DNA of 64,000 nt, taken from Rheum nobile (taxonomy: Eukaryota > Streptophyta > Magnoliopsida > Caryophyllales > Polygonaceae). Shown here piece by piece: positions 19,375 through 31,126 of this stretch. The notes under the pieces are model-generated. The model ran no database searches, had not been told where the DNA came from, and saw nothing but the letters and a program-made list of their open reading frames with translations. Made by a program: the position numbers and the translations under genes. The DNA lies in NCBI GenBank assembly GCA_027886185.1, contig WOAB01000864.1, forward strand, positions 620,001 through 684,000, in the 5' to 3' direction. Position 1 is the first letter of the stretch; every line of letters starts with the position of its first letter.

Positions 19375-20890
19375 TCTCAACCAAACATTCGACCTCTGAT
19401 TAGTTGGGATTATATCTGCAGACCTAAGTCCGCAGGTGGCCTTGGTCTATCTAAAGCCTCCGATATGAACAAAGCATTGCAATTCAAATTATTATGGACA
19501 CTTTTAACTAATCAAGCATCGTTATGGCGTCACATCATTGTGGAAAAATACCTTCGTACCAATGAACTTTTCTCTTACAAGATGAAACCTAAGCAATCTT
19601 GGCAATTTTCTCGGCTTCTTCATTTGCGTAATGAGTTCCAGCATGGTCTTTCTTGGGAACTTGGAAATGGCAACACGATTAAATTCTGGACTGACCGATG
19701 GCTCCCTCAAGGTAATCTCCTCTCTCATTTTAGACACTCAACTCCTGTTAACATAACCGTTTCCTCTTTCATCACATCCTCTAATCACTGGAATGTGCCA
19801 CTACTTCAACAATTATTGCCCAGTAACATTATTGACCAAATTATTCAGGTTCACATTCCGTCCTCACCTTCAGAAGACCGTCTGATTTGGAACCTCACGT
19901 CAGATGGTAACTTCACTGTTAAATCAAGTCGATCTCTGTTTGACTCCCATTCACATCCTCTGACTTCAAATTCATTCTCATGGATTTGGAAACTTCGTAT
20001 TCCGCCAAAATTATAGAACTTTATCTGGAAAGCTATGGTTGACGCTTTACCTACTATTGAACGTCTTAACCGTCATTTTTCCAGAGTTCCTGCCTCATGT
20101 AGCCTTTGTCAATCCAACGATGAGGACTTGAATCACCTCTTTTTCACTTGTCCCTTCACACAACGCATAGTCTCTACATTGGAAAATAAATTACAAACAT
20201 CCTTTTCATTACAATTCACTTCTGACTTCCTTTTTAATTTACAATATTTCAGACATTCGAATACAACAATTACTCCGTTACTTTTTCTCTGGTGGTCTAT
20301 TTGGAATTACAGAAACAACCTCAGTTTTAGACATGGCAGTCTTGCCTCTATCCACTGCCCAACGCAACAGGCGTTCTTACATCTTCAAGACTGGACTACT
20401 TCAACCCAAGCTGTTAACCAAGCATCTATTAAACGTAGTCGTTTGCGCAGAACGAACCGTATATGGAAGAAACCCCACGCCGACTGGGTCAAATTAAATT
20501 TTAATGGTTCTAAGAAACACGACAATTCTTCTCATCTGGGTTACCTTCTGCGTGACCATCACGGTAAAGTTCTCTCCTTTCACTGTCAAACAGTTCCATC
20601 CACTTCTGTCATCAAAGCTGAAGCTCTTGCTGCTTTTTTTTTGTATTAAGAGTGCTGTTAATCATTAAGTTCGACACCTCGTCATTGAGGGTGATAATCT
20701 TGTAGTCATTAACTCTATCAGGGCCACTTGGTCAATGTGTTCACAAATTGAGATGAACTTTTCACACGTACCTGACATGTGATTTGAGCATCTGCTACCT
20801 ATAAACTAGGTAAACAGTCTCACTCCGCTATGTAATTAAGGGATTATTTTTTACGTACCAGACCTTCTCAGATCTTAGTATTGAAATTCT
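19375..20890 (+). pseudogene. LINE zf-RVT and RNase H region
   Basis: SAGGLGLSKASDMNKALQ (about 19430-19480) and WQFSRLLHLRNEFQHGLSWE (about 19600) precede LGNGNTIKFWTDRWLP. The zinc-binding segment is at about 20035-20160 with CSLCQSNDEDLNHLFFTCPF. The RNase H part begins at about 20485 with ADWVKLNFNGSKKHDNSSH. Its first catalytic position is Asn instead of the usual Asp (FNG for FDG). ACIDIC-core continuation IEGDNLVVINSI is readable at about 20685-20720 after a frameshift near 20640. Another stop at 20014 replaces the Trp of KLWNFIWK. Confidence 0.8.
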
Positions 20891-22794
20891 TCATTCTCAA
20901 CTAGTCCTAGGTGTTTCTCCCTCCAAGCATGAGCATTCGCCTCATACACAAGTTTGAGATGACACTCTTGCTTGTAGTGGCCGCTTTATCGCAATGCCAA
21001 CACACCTTGTGACCCATGAGGTTGACATACTTGCTTTTCCCTGGCCATATGGAGTTGTTATTCTTCCAATCATGGAAATCGATTTGTGAAGGTCCCTCAT
21101 GTTGAGCATGTTTCATCCATATGTGATATGCCTTTTGGTTCAAGTACCACTCTCTCTCCCCTTTTGTTGAAGTCTTCACATAAGCTTTTGAAGTACGGGT
21201 ACAATTCCAGTTAGTTGAAAGTACATGTACCTCAGCCTTGGTGGAAACATACTCGTCCTTCTTGACTTGTGTGAAAAGATCAACTCTCAAGTGAGGGGTA
21301 CTAGTACTCTTGCCATGGTCACTACCCAACATAGCCAAGACCAAACTGTGGTTTCACAAATCGTTTCCCATTATCATCTTTATCTTAAGAAACAACATAC
21401 TCATCTAGCCATCCCTTTTTCTTAGATTCTAAGTCACTACTTATGTTCAGAAAGTCATCTACCAGCTTAGCATTACTATGTTTAAGAATTAACATATCAG
21501 ATTCAAGCCTAGTAACCTCAAATTCTAGATCAAGAGAATATTCTTTCATATTCAAGCAAGTATCGCAACCTCTCTAGGAAGAAGGTGTTACACCCTCTAA
21601 CTTAATGACTTTTTCGGACCAAAGATTATTGTCCTCAATCAAGTTAGCGATTGTATCACCCTTTTCCTCAATCTCCTCAGAGAGTTTAAAGATTTCATTA
21701 CAAAGTATTACCATAAGAGAAACTAAATACTCCTTAGACTTGGTATGTAGCATAGAGAGAATTTCAGTATCACTAACCTCTTCTTCAATTCGGTACTGTC
21801 GGCCATGAGGCACGGGTCCTTTGACAAAGTCTCAACCTCCTCATCCGATTTTGATTCTCCCCATGTTGTGACCAATGCCTTCTCACGTGGTGGTTCTCCA
21901 ACCTTCTTCTTGAAGTAGTTTTTGCAAAGTGGCCTTTGGGTTGACAATGATAGCATACGATCTCTCTCCTTTCTATGTCCATATATGGGTTCATGACTTG
22001 GCCTTTTCCTCTAGTGCATAACTTCTTCATAGTTTCTATGATGAGAATGACGTCCTTGTCTGCATCATCATTGTCCTCATCAAGTGCAAATTCGAAGGTT
22101 TTTTTGACTTTGAGGGCTATGTTGTGAGACTTCTCGGATTCTCTCCTAGACATCTTTCTCTAGAGTATACTATCGTTACTTACTAGCCTTCTAATAAGGT
22201 CTTCCAAGGTGATAGTCTTTGTAACTTTTTGATCTTGAAATGATGTAGCAATAGCAACCCACCTTGAGTTTATACCTTGAAGGAAATAGTGTGTAATCTT
22301 CCAGTCTAGTAGTTTCTTCCCTAGAAACTCAAGTTGGCCTACAAGACATTGAAAGCGAGAAGGAAAATCTTCAATCGTCTCACTTTTTCCTTGAGAGACA
22401 GACTCATACTCTTTGAGAGGAGAAAGAATCATGTTCTTCGTTACATCATCATTCCCTTGATGAAGTCTCTTCAAGGCATCACAAATCTCCTTAGCCGACG
22501 AGTACATGAGCACCTTCATTAGATCTGAGGGTTGAAGAGCCTAGTGTAAATCTTTAAGGCCCTACAATTCTTCTCCATTAAATTTTAGTCGGCGTATATG
22601 TAGTTCGTTCTCTTCTTCTCATGGCCATCTGCGTCCAAAGAGTGTTTTGGACCTCTCTCAATGATCTTCCATATATGGATGTCAAGAGAATACACATGAG
22701 TCTCTAATTGCACCTTCCACCAATCATACTCGTCTGCCTTTAACACTGGAGGCTTCCAAAACGAGTCACTTATTGAAGTACTTGTCCTTACCAT
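20886..22794 (-). pseudogene. Ty1-copia gag remnant (UBN2, two zinc knuckles)
   Basis: Start codon at about 22794 (MVRTSTSISDSFWKPPV, then ADEYDWWKVQLETHV). The UBN2-type Gag part at 22519-22160 reads AKEICDALKRLHQGNDD, then SRFQCLVGQLEFLGKKL and LEDLIRRLVSN. The first knuckle at about 21960 reads CYHCQPKGHFAK and then loses frame. The second at about 20990 reads CWHCDK, then GHYKQEC after a one-base shift. At least three frameshifts and one stop are present, and protease and pol are missing. It is a sister copy of the plus-strand copia at 31127-36660 but keeps the UBN2 domain which that copy lost. Confidence 0.85.
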
Positions 22795-22887
22795 ACTTTC
22801 TTGCAAAAGATAAGAACACAAATCTAGGACCTTCATAGAGAATGCATGGAAAATGTAAAGCTTTGCAAAGTATTGACCTTTTTCAAC

Positions 22888-23431
22888 TAGGGATGGCAAT
22901 GGGGCGGGGATTCCCCATTCCTCGTGGAGAATCACCACTACGGGGACGGGGACGGGGACGGGGACGGGGATGGGGCGTTTTAACGGGGATGGGGGCGGAG
23001 GAAAAAGTTAAACCCCGAGCGGAGACGGGAACCGGGGCGGGGATAGAGGTCATACCCCATTCCCCGCCTCATCCCAGGCGGGGAAACCCGTGGTGATCCC
23101 CACCGAATACATTATTTTTGTGATTTTATTAACCTTAAATCCTTAATTTTATATTGTTTAGTCTCTAACTCTTATACCCTTTAGACGTTAAACCATAAAT
23201 CTCAAATCATTTATATCCTAAATCTTAATAATATATACATTAAAACAAAATTTATAAAATTTATTTGTAGTGAAACGGGGACGGGGATCCCCTACGGGGA
23301 GTGAGGCCCCGACAGGGATGGGGACGGGGAATGGTTTTGATCCCCGTTTGGGGATGGGGGCGGGGACTGGGGAAAAAAACGGGGACGGGGAGAGTACTCC
23401 CTTCCCCGAACCCACCCCGTTGCCATCCCTA
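22888..23431. mobile_element. hAT-type MITE, 544 bp
   Basis: The ends are TAGGGATGGCAATGGGGCGG on the left and, read inward from the right on the minus strand, TAGGGATGGCAACGGGGTGG. The 8-bp target duplication TTTTCAAC is at 22880-22887 and 23432-23439. Both arms are rich in CGGGGACGGGGA motifs around an AT-rich centre with no coding capacity. It sits in the leader of the minus-strand copia, between LTR and gag. The termini (TAGGGATGGCAA) belong to a different hAT family from that of the element at 14257. Confidence 0.93.
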
Positions 23432-23439
23432 TTTTCAAC

Positions 23440-23640
23440 ACAAGTACTTAGAACGGAAACCAAAATTTACCAACAAGTTAATTAGAGAAACAACACTACC
23501 TTCAAGATTCTCGCTTGAAAGGATTTAGAACAAGTGTACTTATCTTATTGATTTGTTGAGCAAATACAAAAGGCAACTTAGACATCGACTTTGAAGCTTC
23601 TCACTTATGATCAACTCTCTTTCCCACTCGTACCTTTATC
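23440..23640 (-). repeat. LTR-end remnant of the minus-strand copia
   Basis: Read on the minus strand, the stretch AAATCAATAAGATAAGTACA...TTCAAGCGAGAATCTTGAAGG matches the 3' part of the copia LTRs at 27216-28130, 31127-31612 and 35747-36660 (AAATCAATAAGACAAGTA...CAAGCGAGAAGCTTGAAGG). Farther left the similarity fades, so the LTR belongs to a related but distinct subfamily. Confidence 0.65.
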
Positions 23641-24190
23641 TCAATCGCGAAGAATCATCTACACCTGAACTCTCCTTCTTTAAGCTCTCAAGCTCCCTTT
23701 TATTCAACCTTCATTGGTTTGAATATGTTTTTCTCTAAGGTTCTTCTCACCCCATATACAAAAACTCTCACAGTCCATCCTAGTCATATACCTAGGACAT
23801 GTAAACTAGCCAACCTAGGACTGAACATCAAGGCAACCTAGAATTGCTTTCTACCTCATGTCCACCAAATTCCACAATTCGAATTGGTCCACGCTCACTT
23901 TCTGCGTCGTATTACAACACCGCCCAGAACTTTCCTAAAACGGTAAAGACAAGCATACTTTTGGTGTCTGACGGGTACTGCTTGTCTTCTTATGTTTGTC
24001 ATGTTCATATTTTTGTGGCATTTGTTTTACTTGGAAAGATGCACCCATTTGTCAAATCATGTGCTCTTCCTAATCTTCTTTCACTCAAAGCCCATCTACA
24101 CAAATATCTTCTTTGACCGATATATTTTTGTCTCTACTTGTCGCTTCAGGGCTTTCATGCGTCCATGATTTCTTCATGTTTTTGTGTTCC
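23641..24190. other. Unassigned, probably rest of the copia LTR and its junction with gypsy G3
   Basis: No coding signal recognised. The open frame at 23844-24116 on the plus strand has no family resemblance. The boundary between copia LTR and the gypsy remnant to the right could not be placed. Confidence 0.35.
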
Positions 24191-24196
24191 TCTCTC

Positions 24197-25100
24197 TCAA
24201 AACATTTGTTGATATCTATCATGTTCAGTACATGTGACACGTCTTATACTCTTCCTATAACACTTAGCACACATTATAACATGGGGTTTTGTAACCATCA
24301 AAACAAAGGAAGTATGAACCCTTACACCGAGGATTTCAACAACCTCCATTCTTATTGCCAAATCATCTAGTAAGTCATCTATGGTGTTCAATATGTATGT
24401 CATGAGTGGTGTGTTTTTCTCCTCTGTGAGGAAACAATAACATGCAGTGGGCACTCAAACTTTAACAAGTATGACTCTTTCACTACCGTACACCAGGGAT
24501 AATGGTGTACAACATGTTGCAGTGTGTCGTGCGGTATGATCTCACCAAAATATGGATGGTAACTCGTCGACCCATAGGCCATTGGTCTTCTTGAGTTTCT
24601 TCTTCAAGTTGTTTATGATAACGAGGCATCAACGTTACCAATTTGATATTCAAGTCTTGACAAAGTTATTGCATCTTGTTGCTGATGAAATGGGAGCCAT
24701 TATCATATACGATGGTAGCTAGGATGCCAAACCTGCACAAAATGTTACTCTTGCTGAAAAAAATAATGTGTGTGTCCTTGATCTATTTGATCGCTTCTAC
24801 TTCAATCCACTTGAAGAAGTATTCAGACATACCTAACATGTAAAGACGTTACCCCGATGTCGTTGACCCTCTTCATGAAAGACGAAGAAGAATAGATTAG
24901 AAGTAGCACTTCCGATTGCTGGTGAGAAATCAGGCCATGCCTTTGATAAGCATCCCACTGTCTTGCGTATTCGAGGGGATCTTTTCTTATGGTGGGACAA
25001 TAATAACCCATTGTGTTGGCACGCAATACAGGTTTCGTCCATTACAGTTATTACCGCACTCTTCGTCATGTATGTCTTGTAGCACCATGTGTACATCTTC
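24197..25100 (-). pseudogene. G3 integrase remnant
   Basis: The zinc-binding part is scrambled over frames at about 25096-24830 (SHHKKR...YARQWDAYQRHGLISHQQ, with the Tyr of DAYQ where HHCC integrases have Cys). The C-terminal part is at 24454-24197 with TYILNTIDDLLDDLAIRMEV. No continuous core with all three acidic residues can be read. Confidence 0.65.
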
Positions 25101-25187
25101 CCGGAGGCATCTTAAGTAATATCCCAAAGTCGACCACTTTAGCAACATATTGTCCCTCAGGACAAACGTGGTGGCATTGGCGTGAAG

Positions 25188-25720
25188 TCATAGCGCTTCC
25201 TTCTCGTCTAGTGGTAATATTCCATGTTTTAGCCAGTTGTAGAATGATGTGATCCAGGAATCGCGATCGTCATCATGATCAATGCGTTGTGAATTGTTAA
25301 GTTGGTCGATGGAGGGAACCAGAACATGTAGGAAATGAATTTTTTGATATTCTCTAATATCTATGACCAAACCAAAATTTTCTAACGCGTTTGCTTTTAC
25401 ATTTGAATCTCTAGGAACATGTTCGATCTGGAAAGTGTCAAAACTCTTATTGATGTAGCGAACAACCTTTAGATATGCAGTCATCTTCGAATGTTGGGAT
25501 GTGTACATCCCATTAATTTGGTTCACAATTAACAAAGAGTCGCAGATCACTTATAATTCATTCACGTTTGTATCCTTCTATCAACGCTTCATATTCTGAT
25601 TCGTTGTTTGTGGATTTGAACTTGCAACGTATGGTTTGGGCTATTCTGCCCCCTATGGTGATTTTAGGATGACTCCTAGTCCCATTCTATCATGATCGGA
25701 TGCTCAATTGGTGTGTAATG
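25188..25720 (-). pseudogene. G3 additional RNase H domain and linker to integrase
   Basis: MICDSLLIVNQINGMYTSQH, then AYLKVVRYINKSFDTFQIEH and VPRDSNVKANALENFGLV. DSLLIVNQ and VPRDSN.KA.AL are hallmarks of the second, archaeal-type RNase H that Tat-lineage gypsy elements carry after the ordinary one. The linker WITSFYNWLKHGILPLDEKE (about 25260-25200) leads toward integrase. Confidence 0.75.
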
Positions 25721-26149
25721 TCCACTTTATGGGGGCGCCTCTTTCAACTTGAAGCAGTTTTCGGCAATTTGTTCCTCGTATGTTGGACTAAAATCGGCCA
25801 TTACTTGTGACTTATTTGTAGTGCATGGTTCATATTGTATATCATAGCCACTAAGATGAACCACACACTTGAAAACTCTCCCAGATATCTCTGGCTTGCT
25901 CATCACGTTTTTGACTGGTTAATTGGTTCTTACTCTGATGGTATGCCCTTCAAAGTATGGTCACAACTTAACTAAGATCATGATGAGGGCGAGGGTGAGC
26001 TTTTCTATGGGGGACTATCATGTTTTCGAATTTAGGAGCATTTTTCTCACGTAATAAACATGGAGTTTTTCACCGGGTTCTTTTCTGACTCGGACGACAC
26101 TAATTATTGTTTTGGTCACAGCGTGGTACATGTATATGGCTTCACCATC

Positions 26150-26850
26150 ATTGGGTTTAGCTAGTAGAAACTAGACATGTCAGATACCATTTTAGGTATT
26201 GGAAGGCTTCTTCATGTTTGCTATTCCACTCGAATGACTTGTTCTTCTTCAAAAATCGTAGAAAAATTGGTCTTTTGTCTGATGCCTTCGACAAAAACTT
26301 GTTCAACGCGGCTATCCGCCCGGTAAGCTTTTCACATCTTTTGCACATTTGGTAATTCCAAATCGAGGATGGCTTTGATATGATCAGGACTAGCTTCGAT
26401 CCCCCTTTTTGTCACCATGTAGCCTAGATATTTTCCAAATGATAAGCCGAAGGAGCACTTTGTGGGATTCAACTTTATGTCATATTACTTGAGGATCTCG
26501 AAGGTTGTCCTCACATGCTCAATGTGATCTATCTACTTTATATATGTGACCAACATGTCGTCAATATAGACATCCATGGAGTCATAGATCTGTTTCTCAA
26601 ACATCTTGTTGACCATCCGTTGATAAGTTACTCTTACATTTTTCATGCCAAAATGTATTACTTTATAGATATAAATCCCTTGGTTGGCGATGAAGGTCGT
26701 CTTTTCTTGATGTTGACTTATCTGGATCTGATGGTAGCCGTTGAAGGCGTCCATGAAGGTGAGCATCTAGTGGTCAGCGGTAGCGTCGACCATAGTGTCG
26801 ATGTGTGGTAGTGGAAAGGAATCTTTGGGGAAAGCTTTGGTAGGTCAGTG
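26150..26850 (-). pseudogene. G3 reverse transcriptase remnant
   Basis: At 26766-26533: MLTFMDAFNGYHQIQIS, then TTFIANQGIYIYKVIHFGMK and MDVYIDDMLVTYIK with the YIDD active site at about 26560. At 26348-26157: EKLTGRIAALNKFLSKASDK, then NKSFEWNSKHEEAFQYLK, the segment between RT and RNase H. Stops and frameshifts lie between the two. Confidence 0.85.
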
Positions 26851-27215
26851 AATTGATAGGACAAAAACTTATTCAAAAGCATATGGGATCAGTTGTAGCT
26901 TTTCAAGTATTGTTCCCACAAGGACTATGTAGTATCGATTGTAACTTTAACTAGTAAGCTAATCCGTAAAAAGGGAGAATTATGAGCTTAACTAATAACT
27001 AAAGAAGAAACGAAGTATGCAAATATGATTGTAAATCAATGAAGGGAAGATTATAGGACCATGGATCTCCACAATAATACATTGGTAAACTTACTGGATA
27101 TCTGTCTGAAAATTGCCTTAACTCGTCTGAAGCTAAACTATTTAAAGTATCTACTAACTCCTTTCAGATGATAATAGATGTGCCTAAATTCCAAGTAACA
27201 ATCGTTGTCGCATAG

Positions 27216-28130
27216 TGTTGAATTCCTTAGGTTTTGATGGTAACAAACACTCAACTAATATGTGTACCAAGTGTTTCAGGGACAAGGGAAGTTATCCCAG
27301 GGAGCTTTGCAACAAAGGATCTCAGAGGGAACAAAGTCCTGTCAAGTGCTTTGTTACCTCTCAAGGAACTGAAGTGACGGACCAGATCAAGGCTGCAAAA
27401 GGAAAGAAGAAATCCAGCGTGTTGAATTAAGGAAACAAATCAAGAAGCACACGCGGTAAAGGATGAAGACTTCGGCTCCAAGGATCAAGCCGGATTGCGC
27501 GAAGATATGGAGAGAGAAAACCCGATTGTGTTGTCTTAGGAATCTTTCCTAAGATAAGGCAATTGGAGAGAGAAGAAGAACATCCTTCCGATTGGATTAA
27601 TTAAGGAACTCCTTCCTTAATTAATATAATCGGTTGTGATATTATTCTTCCAACAAAATCATATCTTTTGTAATCCGATTTTAGAATATCCTATCTTGTT
27701 ATGATTAGGGTTTAGCCGAGTTATATTTAAGTAAAGTGAGGATTCATTTCTTAGGTACGGCTTTGAACGACGAAAAACTGAGAGAACGAAAAAGAGAAAG
27801 AAAAGAAGTGAGGTGTGTGTAAGTCTTTGAGGGTTGAGTTCGATTCATCGTTGTAGAAGAGTCTTCGAGTCTAGCTGGTTGTTTAGAGGTCGAAGTCCAG
27901 GATACAAGTGTAATCGAACAAGAAATCAATAAGACAAGTACACGCTTCAAAATCCTCTCAAGCGGAAGCTTGAAGGTAGTGGTTTTTCCTTGAGAAGCTA
28001 GTTTTGCTAATCAGGGTTTCCACTATACATCGTGAGTTCGTTCGTTATCTTTCTTGCTGTTTTTAATCCGCTGTACCTTCTGTGGGAACAAAGCCTTTGT
28101 TCCCTCAGACGTAACTCTAACGATCCAACA
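27216..28130 (+). repeat. Copia solo LTR, 915 bp
   Basis: It starts TGTTGAATTCCTTAGG and ends CTAACGATCCAACA. The 5-bp target duplication CATAG is at 27211-27215 and 28131-28135. It matches the LTR at 35747-36660 along its length, with some small indels. It holds a TATA-like TATATTTAAG near 27721. A lone LTR with intact duplication is the product of LTR-LTR recombination after insertion into the LTR of element A. Confidence 0.95.
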
Positions 28131-28789
28131 CATAGAGCTAATCAAATCTAGACCCCTTGAGCACTTAGAATCAAGGGATAAACTGAGTTAAGATTCGCTG
28201 TCGCATTCCGCTAAGTCCAGATAAACCTAGGGTTTCTATCATAGCTTAGTATTCCACAAGAGTAATTAAGTTGTTGTCGCATAAATAACACTCATGTTCA
28301 ATTCATAGTAGTCTGATATGACTAATCTCTCATCGGTTGCATACCCTATTTAAGTAATCTATTAAGGTTATCTCATGTCATTCTCAAACCTAATAGAAAT
28401 CTAATTAACTTTCATCATATGCATTAAGAACTCTAAATTTGAATAAAATAAAGTTTCAAGGTTCAATTTAGGCAAATATCATATTTAAGTCTACCTATAC
28501 ATTATTGGGATCACCATAATCCTAGAAATATGGAATTAGGCAGACATGTTTAGAGAAACAATCAAAAACATCTTAAGAATAAAGAAAATCATTCAACTAG
28601 ATTAGAAGAAGAAAATACTGATCAAATCCAGGGAAACAATCTTCAATCTTGCAGAAACCTTCAAATGAAACTCCAAAACACACTAGGGCTAGAACGACGA
28701 TGTAGAAGATGAGAGAAGAAGTCTTAATAGAATCCCTAGAAAAGTATATAAAAGTGTATAAAAATAGCATTAGACTGAAGCCCAAAAGT

Positions 28790-29000
28790 TCGGGAAAATA
28801 TGAAGTGCACAGACCAAGGACCAGTTCGTGCAATTGAGACTGCACGGACTACTCCTTTACAAAGAGAAAATGCACGGACCGTGCAATTGAGTGCACGGTC
28901 CAGTTGTACTTTGTGCAGTTGAACACGCATAGCCTTCTTATTTAAAGAAGCTAAATACACAGACCGTGCATAAAAATGCACGGTCTGGGTGTAGTCTTTG
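28790..29000. repeat. GTGCACGG inverted-motif cluster in the element A LTR
   Basis: TGCACGGAC, GGACCGTGCA, GTGCACGGTCC, GACCGTGCA and TGCACGGTC follow each other within 200 bp, partly as inverted pairs such as GGACCGTGCAATTGAGTGCA plus CGGTCC. Related motifs recur inside the element at 37040-37165. A protein-binding or promoter role is possible but is only inferred. Confidence 0.7.
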
Positions 29001-29301
29001 AATTTCTTTTGTTCTTCGCATCTGGTTCTCTTTTCAGCTCCTCTGTCTATGTGGTCTTGTTCTTGGCTCTACTCTGTCTCGTTCAAGACTGAATAGCTCC
29101 ACATATCACGTCCCATACCATAGCTCATGAGAGATGACTCCAATGGCCACTATTCCACCTGAAATACGCAATAAACTAGTGAAGATATCTATACTAAGGA
29201 AAATGATGGAACTAACTAATAAATGCATAATAACAAACATGAAATACGGAAAACTAAGGCCTAAATGCATGTCCTAAACATGTATGAAATGGATGCTCTC
29301 A

Positions 29302-31126
29302 TAATTCGCCAAGCATAACCTTTGCTTATCCTCAAGTAATGACATAACCAACGAATTCTCAAAATATGCTAAGGTTGTTTTTACTCAAGAGACTAGTGAG
29401 CAACAACCATGAAAATTCAAACATAAGGCATGTGCAATCGTAACATGCTTCACAACCAATGACAGAATAGTAGTTAGTTCCTCTACTCCAAACCTCACAA
29501 GGATATAGAAATGAAGTCACTCCAACTCATGTGTCTGGGTCTATTTTTTTTCTCAATTCTTTACTTTGAATGCAGAACTACCATATGCTTGCAAAAGTGA
29601 CCTAAATCTCCACTACTAGAGACCATGTACATAACAGAAATCACAAGGTCTTTATAAGGTTGTAATGAGGCCAAGGTATATAAATAAGGCAGGGATATAT
29701 TTAGGCCATGTGATGCTAAATCAAGGGAAAAGGAGTTCACCAAGATGACACCAAGCTTAAAGGACCCCACAATCTAAATTTTGTCCTTCACACCCATACT
29801 ACAAAACCCTTTTATTTTAAATTGTCTCCTTTTCCTCTTTGTATATTTTTCGTTTCTTTTTTTCATCTTTTTATAAGAACAAAGAAGAATGACAAAGAAG
29901 AAAAGAAAAAGGATACCAAAATCACATCCAACAACTAATATATGTGACCTCTCCCAAGCTTGGCACAAATCCACTCTAGCAAAACAGATCAACAATCCTA
30001 GTCCCCGGATGGATAGAAGGATTCAATAGGCTAGGTATGCTTGGCTTCAAGCAAAAGAAAACATATATAGGTCGTCAAGGATAGTGGTGTAATGTAAACC
30101 AATGCCTCAATCATATTAATGTCATGTACATAAATCATAAGCACAACCTTGAAAAAGGTTTTAATGCAAGTTTTAGAGTTAGCAAGCAAAGAAAGATTCA
30201 CACACAATGAAAACAAGAGGACTTGTGCAGCTATAGTCCTAAAAAGGCACAAAAGCTCACCGGCGTTTTGTCTAAAACTTTGGTCCTAACTATTTTCAAT
30301 CAAGGGTCACATGCTCAAACCAATTGTCAAAAGTTCAAACTTTCATAATCATGCACACAATGCAATTGCAATATCAAAAACGAAAACATGTTAAGATGGC
30401 ACATGCATTATGCATCACAAGAAAAAGAAGCAGAAGGAGATTAATCAAGGGAGTCATATCAAACATCCAAAATGCAAGTGTGCAATGCATAAAAACAGGT
30501 CATAAGAATGCAAAATAACGAAAGAAAATGATACTAAATCTAGGATGATCTAATATGAACATGCAAGTCTACATGTGAATTTCACCCCTATTGCTAAACC
30601 CTACATTGTCCCAATGTAGAAGTCTACTGCGGTGGTGGCGGTGGTGGGTTGGTCGGGTCAAAGTGGTACCCGAACATGTGGAAGTACATCTGCTAAATCA
30701 TTGAGTGCTCATAGGCCCACATCTCCTACAAGGCGTCAATGTAACACTCCAAACTCGCAAGGTCATCATCTCGGGATGTGGAGGCCACAACGGTAGAAGA
30801 TCCACCACTCTTGAAGTGGTGAGGAGGCTCAGTGGTAGGGATGGCCGGCTATGGAGGAGCGGACTCATCGTCATTGGTGGTGGCCTCAACTTAACCTGGG
30901 GGTGGTGGCAGTTGTCCAATCTGAAACTCACACTAATTTGCATGTATGTTGACAAGGGTACGAATGGGGTCAGGCAAACGATAAGTATCCCTAGTGGTGT
31001 AGAAGCGCAATTTGTTGCCCTTGAGCATGGAGCACGATCGTAGGTAAGAAATGTCTATCAGGGAGACATTAGGAGTTTGGAGTGTAATGGCTCATGTCAA
31101 CGTCAAAGTGGCAGGCCAAGGGGGTG
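29302..31126 (-). other. Element A, 3' non-coding part
   Basis: This stretch lies on the 3' side of element A's pol, between its LTR and the copia insertion. The open frames on either strand are short. A Pro/Ser-rich minus-strand frame at 30955-30698 may be the tail of an extra ORF but shows no family motif. Some plant gypsy lineages (Athila, Tat) have long 3' regions or env-like ORFs here; nothing convincing is preserved. Confidence 0.5.

Larger units (their letters stand above)
7179..20885 (+). mobile_element. L1-type LINE retrotransposon, split by a CACTA insertion
   Basis: The left part (about 7179-10751) and right part (18995-20885) together give the order expected of a plant L1 element: pyrimidine-rich leader, AP-like endonuclease, reverse transcriptase, zf-RVT and RNase H. 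The CACTA element at 10752-18994 interrupts the reverse transcriptase. When it and one copy of the TCT duplication are taken out, the reading frame continues without shift. At least seven in-frame stop codons make this copy dead. I could not identify the poly(A) tail or the target duplication of the LINE; the right end meets a copia remnant at about 20885. Confidence 0.85.
24197..26853 (-). mobile_element. Gypsy G3 pol remnant (Tat-like)
   Basis: The order on the minus strand is RT (26850-26500), connection (26350-26150), second RNase H (25560-25190) and integrase (25100-24200). The residue pattern is the same as in elements G1 and G2 of this window. At 26853 the RT coding sequence stops abruptly at GTCAGTGAAT where G2 has GTCTGTGAAGTCG, and the LTR of element A begins. 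A matching gag remnant lies at 38100-38850, so A appears to have inserted into G3. Frameshifts and stops are frequent. Confidence 0.75.
26854..29301 (-). repeat. LTR of gypsy element A (3' LTR, minus strand), split by a copia solo LTR
   Basis: On the plus strand it begins TGATAGGACAAAAACTTATT exactly where G3 coding sequence ends, and it ends ATGGATGCTCTCA. Next to it, on the minus strand, ACTTGAGGATAAGCAAAGGT and GCTTGGCGAATTA precede TGAGAGC. This matches the polypurine-tract neighbourhood (CTTGAGGACAAGCAA...GCTTGGGG) common in plant gypsy elements. Without the 920-bp copia insertion the LTR is about 1.5 kb. The left boundary is well supported by the break in G3; the right one by pattern only. 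Confidence 0.65.
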
